Shown piece after piece: positions 34,867-37,799 of a stretch of DNA of 37,799 bases (its first letter is position 1; each line of letters starts with the position of its first letter). Origin of the DNA: Devosia sp. Root436 (GTDB lineage: Bacteria; Pseudomonadota; Alphaproteobacteria; Rhizobiales; Devosiaceae). A program made the position numbers and the translations under genes. The notes under the pieces are model-generated. The model did not search any database, had not been told where the DNA came from, and saw nothing but the letters and a program-made list of their open reading frames with translations. Where the stretch lies: positions 695-38,493 of the forward strand of contig NZ_LMEM01000003.1 in assembly GCF_001426345.1 (NCBI RefSeq), in the 5' to 3' direction.

Positions 34867-35223
34867 ATGTCACTTCTCAAGACCATCGACCCCAATCCCG
34901 CCTTCGAACCCACTCATGCCAAGCCCGAAGCCGGGCGCCTGATTTCCGGCGACCCCGCCTTCAAGTCCTGACCACAGGATTCCGACAAGGGCGACAAGAT
35001 ACGCACGGGGGTCTGGGAGGCCACACCAGGCGTTACCCATTCGAGCAAGGGCACGATGTACGAGTTCTGCCACATCCTGTCCGGCGTGATCGAGATCGAG
35101 GAGAAGGGTGGCGAGACCCGCACATACCGCGCCGGCGACAGCTTCGTGATGAAGCCAGGGTTTGTGGGCGTCTGGCGCACCATCGAAACAGTTCGCAAGA
35201 TTTTCGTCTGCGTGTACGAATAA
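34867..35223 (+). pseudogene. Small cupin protein with an in-frame TGA
   Basis: From ATG 34867, with AAGGA upstream, the frame reads MSLLKTIDPNPAFEPTHAKP onward to FKS, then TGA at 34969-34971 (codon 35). Without any frame change it continues PQDSDKGDKIRTGVWEATPG, then a cupin barrel (YEFCHILSGVIEIEEKGGET, YRAGDSFVMKPGFVGVWRTI, ETVRKIFVCVYE) to TAA 35221-35223. Relatives usually have Trp before PQD, and TGA is one base from TGG. The full 118-codon length is otherwise normal for a cupin_3-type protein. It is the third gene of the M20-ghrA operon. A simple nonsense mutation is most likely; a sequencing error or readthrough is possible. Confidence 0.8.
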
Positions 35224-35231
35224 TCACGATC

Positions 35232-35264
35232 GAGCGCGCGGTGGCCTCAGCTTCGCGCGCGCTC
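35232..35264. terminator. GC-rich hairpin between convergent genes
   Basis: GAGCGCGCG at 35232-35240 and CGCGCGCTC at 35256-35264 form a perfect 9-base-pair stem with a 15-base loop. It sits in the short gap between the cupin gene (plus) and the Lrp gene (minus), as expected of a two-way terminator, but neither side has a T tract. Confidence 0.4.
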
Positions 35265-35297
35265 AGCTCCGCCGCTCGATGGTTGGTGCGATTGCCG

Positions 35298-35774
35298 TCA
35301 AGCCGTGAAAATGCTCTCCAGCGGCACATGGGATTTTACGAGGGGAGACTTCAGAACGACGAAAGTGAAATACTTGTCGATGCCGAGATCCAGCTCGATC
35401 AGCCGTTCGATGATCGCCTGATACTCGCTGATACCGGCGGTGACGAATTTCACCAGGTAGTCATATCCGCCCGAAACCAGATGGCACTCAACCACGGCAT
35501 CGATCTTCTCAACCGTCGAGAGAAAGCGGGAGAAATCGATGGGGCGGTGATTGCGGAGCGTTATTTCCGTGAAGACGGTCAAGGTCTGTCCCAGCTTTGC
35601 CACGTCGATCTGCGCGCTGTAGCCGGTAATGAAGCCTTCCGATTGCAGTTTCTTGACCCGCATCAGGCAGGGGCTGGGTGACAGGTTGACCAGTTCGGCG
35701 AGTTCGACATTGGAAATCCGCCCGTTCTTTTGCAGTTCGGCCAAAATTCTGATGTCGATCCTCTCGAGCTTCAT
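35298..35774 (-). CDS. Lrp/AsnC-family transcriptional regulator
   Basis: A 158-residue feast/famine regulator. The N-terminal helix-turn-helix is clear (KLERIDIRILAELQKNGRIS, NVELAELVNLSPSPCLMRVK, KLQSEGFITGYSAQID). The C-terminal RAM ligand domain follows (TVFTEITLRNH, VVECHLVSGGYDYLVKFVTA, FVVLKSPLVKSH). The open frame extends upstream through leftover oxidase sequence to 36176, but ATG 35774 gives the normal start and length. These regulators sense amino acids. It faces the M20-ghrA-cupin operon and is a candidate regulator for it and for the palindrome at 32721. Confidence 0.93.
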   Translation of the reverse strand: MKLERIDIRILAELQKNGRISNVELAELVNLSPSPCLMRVKKLQSEGFITGYSAQIDVAKLGQTLTVFTEITLRNHRPIDFSRFLSTVEKIDAVVECHLVSGGYDYLVKFVTAGISEYQAIIERLIELDLGIDKYFTFVVLKSPLVKSHVPLESIFTA

Positions 35775-36047
35775 AGCAGTACCCACTCCAATATCCGTGC
35801 TCCGACGCTCCTCAGCGGGGCTCTGCGCAACCGGCTGCGGTGCTGCCGTAGGCGGGCGCGCCGCGTTTGCCGCACTCACCGACCGACAGGACGCCGCGCA
35901 GCATCCTCCCAGTTGTTCACGCATTCGGCACAGCCGTCCAGTGAATCGTCTCGCGGGGGAATGATGTCGTGTGTCGGTCCAAATGCTCCCCGGTCCTGCA
36001 TCATACAACCTTGCCGCACTGCCACGCACTGCCACGCATTGCAATTC
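35775..36047. other. Region upstream of the Lrp gene with a short repeat
   Basis: No gene is seen. Near 36014-36040 a decamer (GCCACGCACT and close variants) is repeated two to three times in tandem, exactly where similarity to the copy A oxidase gene ends. The join between copy B and unrelated DNA therefore lies here. Confidence 0.45.
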
Positions 36048-36862
36048 GTCGCGCCCGGCGCTGATCGCCATTGTACAGCCGCCATTGCTGCGGCGCGTCA
36101 CGGCAACGTCGGGCGCTGCGAGGGCGGCCGGCAGCTCGGGCATGCCCGGTGCAACCGCCAGGATCGACGAGCGCACGGAGGCCTACGGAAACCTGATGTC
36201 GAGCTGATGACAGAAGGAGGAAGCCCATGCGCCGCCTGCCATGACCACCGTCGTGGTGGCGACCGCTTTTGTAACCACCTCGCTGACCCGTCCGGCGCTC
36301 AGCTCAATGCCCCGGGCAGCGCAGAACTGCACAGAGCCGCCCGCGGCCATGATGCCACACGCCGCAACTGGCACAGCGCGTGAGGGGTCGGCCGTTCCAT
36401 CAGGTGAGAACATACCACCCTTCCATCTGCGGCCGGTGGCGCTGACCGCTCGCTCGCCTCCCGGGTGGAGAGCATATGCGTGGTGACCCCGGCGGTGCGT
36501 GCAAAGTCGCGCCATTTCGCCCAGGCGGCCAATTGGCTCTCATCGTCGGAAAGATAGAGCAGCCCGCAGCGCCGGAAGCTTGTGTCTTCGCTGGTTTCCT
36601 TTGCGACATTATCCAAGAGTTCGAGGCTCTTGGTGGCCATCGGTAGTTCGCGTGCGTCGCGATTCTGCTGACGGCACCAGCCCCAGTTCCGGCTCGACTG
36701 TTCGGCGGCGACGCGTCCCGTTTCGAGTAAAGCAACCCGAACGCCCCGGCGCGCCAAGTAATAGGCGGTGAATACGCCCACCACGCCGCCACCGATGACG
36801 ACGACGTCCGCCTCTCGAGGCAGATCGGCGCTGGACTCGATATGTAGGAGGGGCGCGGGCAT
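36048..36862 (-). pseudogene. DAO-fold oxidoreductase copy B, truncated
   Basis: The first 135 codons or so read like the intact copy A (23486-24811), including the FAD site and the EQSSRNWGWCRQQNRDAREL signature. After that, frameshifts spoil the reading (the correct sequence continues in another frame with GRRWKGGMFSPDGTADPSRA). An in-frame TAG replaces the Gln codon after DIRFP near 36187-36189, and the gene ends at about 36048, so the last third is missing. Its ribosome binding site has also changed, from AAAGGAG in copy A to AAAGCAG. It is the remains of a duplication of the oxidase locus. Confidence 0.88.
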
Positions 36863-36879
36863 GGGAACTGCTTTGTTCC

Positions 36880-37200
36880 GGTCATTCTAGCGCACCTGCC
36901 CGGCAACGTGCGGCAGCCGATTGCTATCTGTCAGAATTATCTGCTGTTAATGCCTGTATGCGTGGCAGAATGTGCGGTCGTCGGGCTGGAGACCCGGAAG
37001 CCCCATCGCTTCCCAGCGCCATTCGGGCTGACTTGGTGCCTCTCGGCGGGGTCACAGGACGAACCGCTGTCTGGCCCGGCGGATTTAGCACTTCATGCTG
37101 CCCGGCGGCACACTTTCGGCGACTCTGTGGGGCTTGCGAGCGTGACACTGCTCATAACTTGAGGCGTCCACCTGAGGAGGAAAGGGCGCCTTGGAGACGA
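36880..37200. repeat. Duplicated upstream region, copy B
   Basis: This is the counterpart of 24830-25160. The shared blocks keep order and spacing with scattered substitutions. The GAGGAAAGG block at about 37176-37184 has no good ATG close behind it, unlike copy A. The following 37201-37352 stretch holds no gene I recognise and leads into an ABC ATPase gene instead of an aminotransferase. Confidence 0.6.
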
Positions 37201-37352
37201 GCGATCGGTTGGCACCTCTCGTGGGAGCCCAAGCCGCCTGGAGAACAATGTCTTGGAGCCACCAGATGGACGATGCGACTCTGTTGCCTAGTGTGGGCCG
37301 AGGTGCCGGGTCGCAAATTGATCCCAATGCACTGGGGCGAGAGGATAGCACA

Positions 37353-37799
37353 ATGACCGTGTCTATAGAGTCGGCTTCGACCCAGGATTTGGCGCTTTCC
37401 GTGCGCAATCTCACCGTCAGCTTGCCCGAGGGCATGGAACGGCAGCATGCAGTCGAGAACCTGTCCTTCGATCTCAAACGTGGCCAGATCCTGTGCATCA
37501 TAGGAGAATCCGGCTCGGGCAAGTCGGTCACCGCCAATGCCATCATGGGCCTTCTGCCCAAGATGATCCGGGTCGCCGGCGGCGCTGTCGATCTTGAAGG
37601 CCGCAGCATAATGGGCCTGCCTCCCGGCGAACTCCGCAGTTTGCGCGGTCGCGTTGTCTCCATGATCTTTCAGGATCCACTATCGGCGCTTAATCCATTG
37701 ATGACCGTGGGAGATCAGATCACGGAAGTCATGGCCGCCCATGGCATCGGAACGTCTGAATCCCGACGAAGCCGCGCCATGGAAATGCTGGCCGAAGTC
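37353..37799 (+). CDS. Oligopeptide-type ABC transporter ATPase, partial (runs off the end)
   Basis: The first 149 residues of an OppD/DppD-class ATPase. After MTVSIESASTQDLALSVRNL it shows Walker A (CIIGESGSGKSVTANAIMGL) and the Q-loop with the class-typical MIFQDPLSALNPLMTVGDQI; signature and Walker B lie beyond the window. The GESGSGKS form of Walker A is typical of peptide/nickel importers. Start ATG 37353 has GAGAGGA about 8 bases upstream. It is probably the first gene of an importer operon next to the copy B locus; the ligand is unknown. Confidence 0.85.
   Translation, partial: MTVSIESASTQDLALSVRNLTVSLPEGMERQHAVENLSFDLKRGQILCIIGESGSGKSVTANAIMGLLPKMIRVAGGAVDLEGRSIMGLPPGELRSLRGRVVSMIFQDPLSALNPLMTVGDQITEVMAAHGIGTSESRRSRAMEMLAEV

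Noticed and set aside
34809..35681. Plus-strand open frame spanning the cupin and Lrp genes
   Set aside because: It runs out of frame through the cupin gene and antisense through the Lrp gene; both of those show clear protein motifs in other frames.
1..37799. CRISPR array, tRNA or rRNA genes
   Set aside because: No regularly spaced repeats, no cloverleaf-like sequence and no ribosomal RNA stretches were noticed on either strand.

Overview
The window looks like accessory DNA from an alphaproteobacterium of the Hyphomicrobiales (rhizobia, Phyllobacteriaceae or similar). The signs are GC-rich coding sequence, many ABC uptake systems, GntR/FCD and Lrp regulators, and repeated DAO-fold flavoenzymes. 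Catabolic operons are mixed with a dense set of broken genes, IS debris and a duplicated locus, which suggests a plastic replicon or genomic island. The genus cannot be named from sequence alone.

Layout. 0.2-5.1 kb: a GlpD-like flavoprotein, the debris of a second flavoprotein, an intact DAO-fold oxidase, a decayed GntR regulator butted against a decayed HAD gene, and a strong terminator. 5.1-12.7 kb: an IS5-like remnant, a GntR/FCD regulator, a dimethylglycine/sarcosine-dehydrogenase-like FAD-GcvT enzyme, etfB-etfA, and a class V aminotransferase. 12.7-15.4 kb (minus strand): a dadA-like gene, ridA and a decayed MFS transporter. 15.4-23.2 kb: a spermidine/putrescine-type ABC transporter with a two-in-one permease, the wreck of an NtaA-type flavin-dependent monooxygenase inside the operon, a flavin reductase carrying a MarR-like tail, and ETF-ubiquinone oxidoreductase. 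23.5-28.4 kb: a DAO-fold oxidase, a class III aminotransferase relic, and a FecBCD-type ABC importer on the minus strand. 28.7-35.8 kb: a tartrate/D-malate-type dehydrogenase, gabD, a GNAT gene with an internal stop, an M20 deacylase, ghrA, a cupin with an internal stop and an Lrp/AsnC regulator. 36.0-37.8 kb: a decayed second copy of the 23.5 kb oxidase with its upstream region, then the start of an oligopeptide-type ABC ATPase.

How the genes fit together (inference). The theme is oxidation of secondary or N-substituted amines and amino-acid derivatives. ABC importers bring in substrates, DAO-fold flavoenzymes oxidise C-N bonds, RidA and aminotransferases deal with imines and amino groups, and GabD, GhrA and the malate/tartrate-type dehydrogenase process carbon skeletons. 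A dedicated EtfAB plus ETF-QO set could carry electrons from the dimethylglycine-dehydrogenase-like enzyme to ubiquinone. The flavin reductase seems to have lost its monooxygenase partner, whose remains lie about 3.5 kb upstream.
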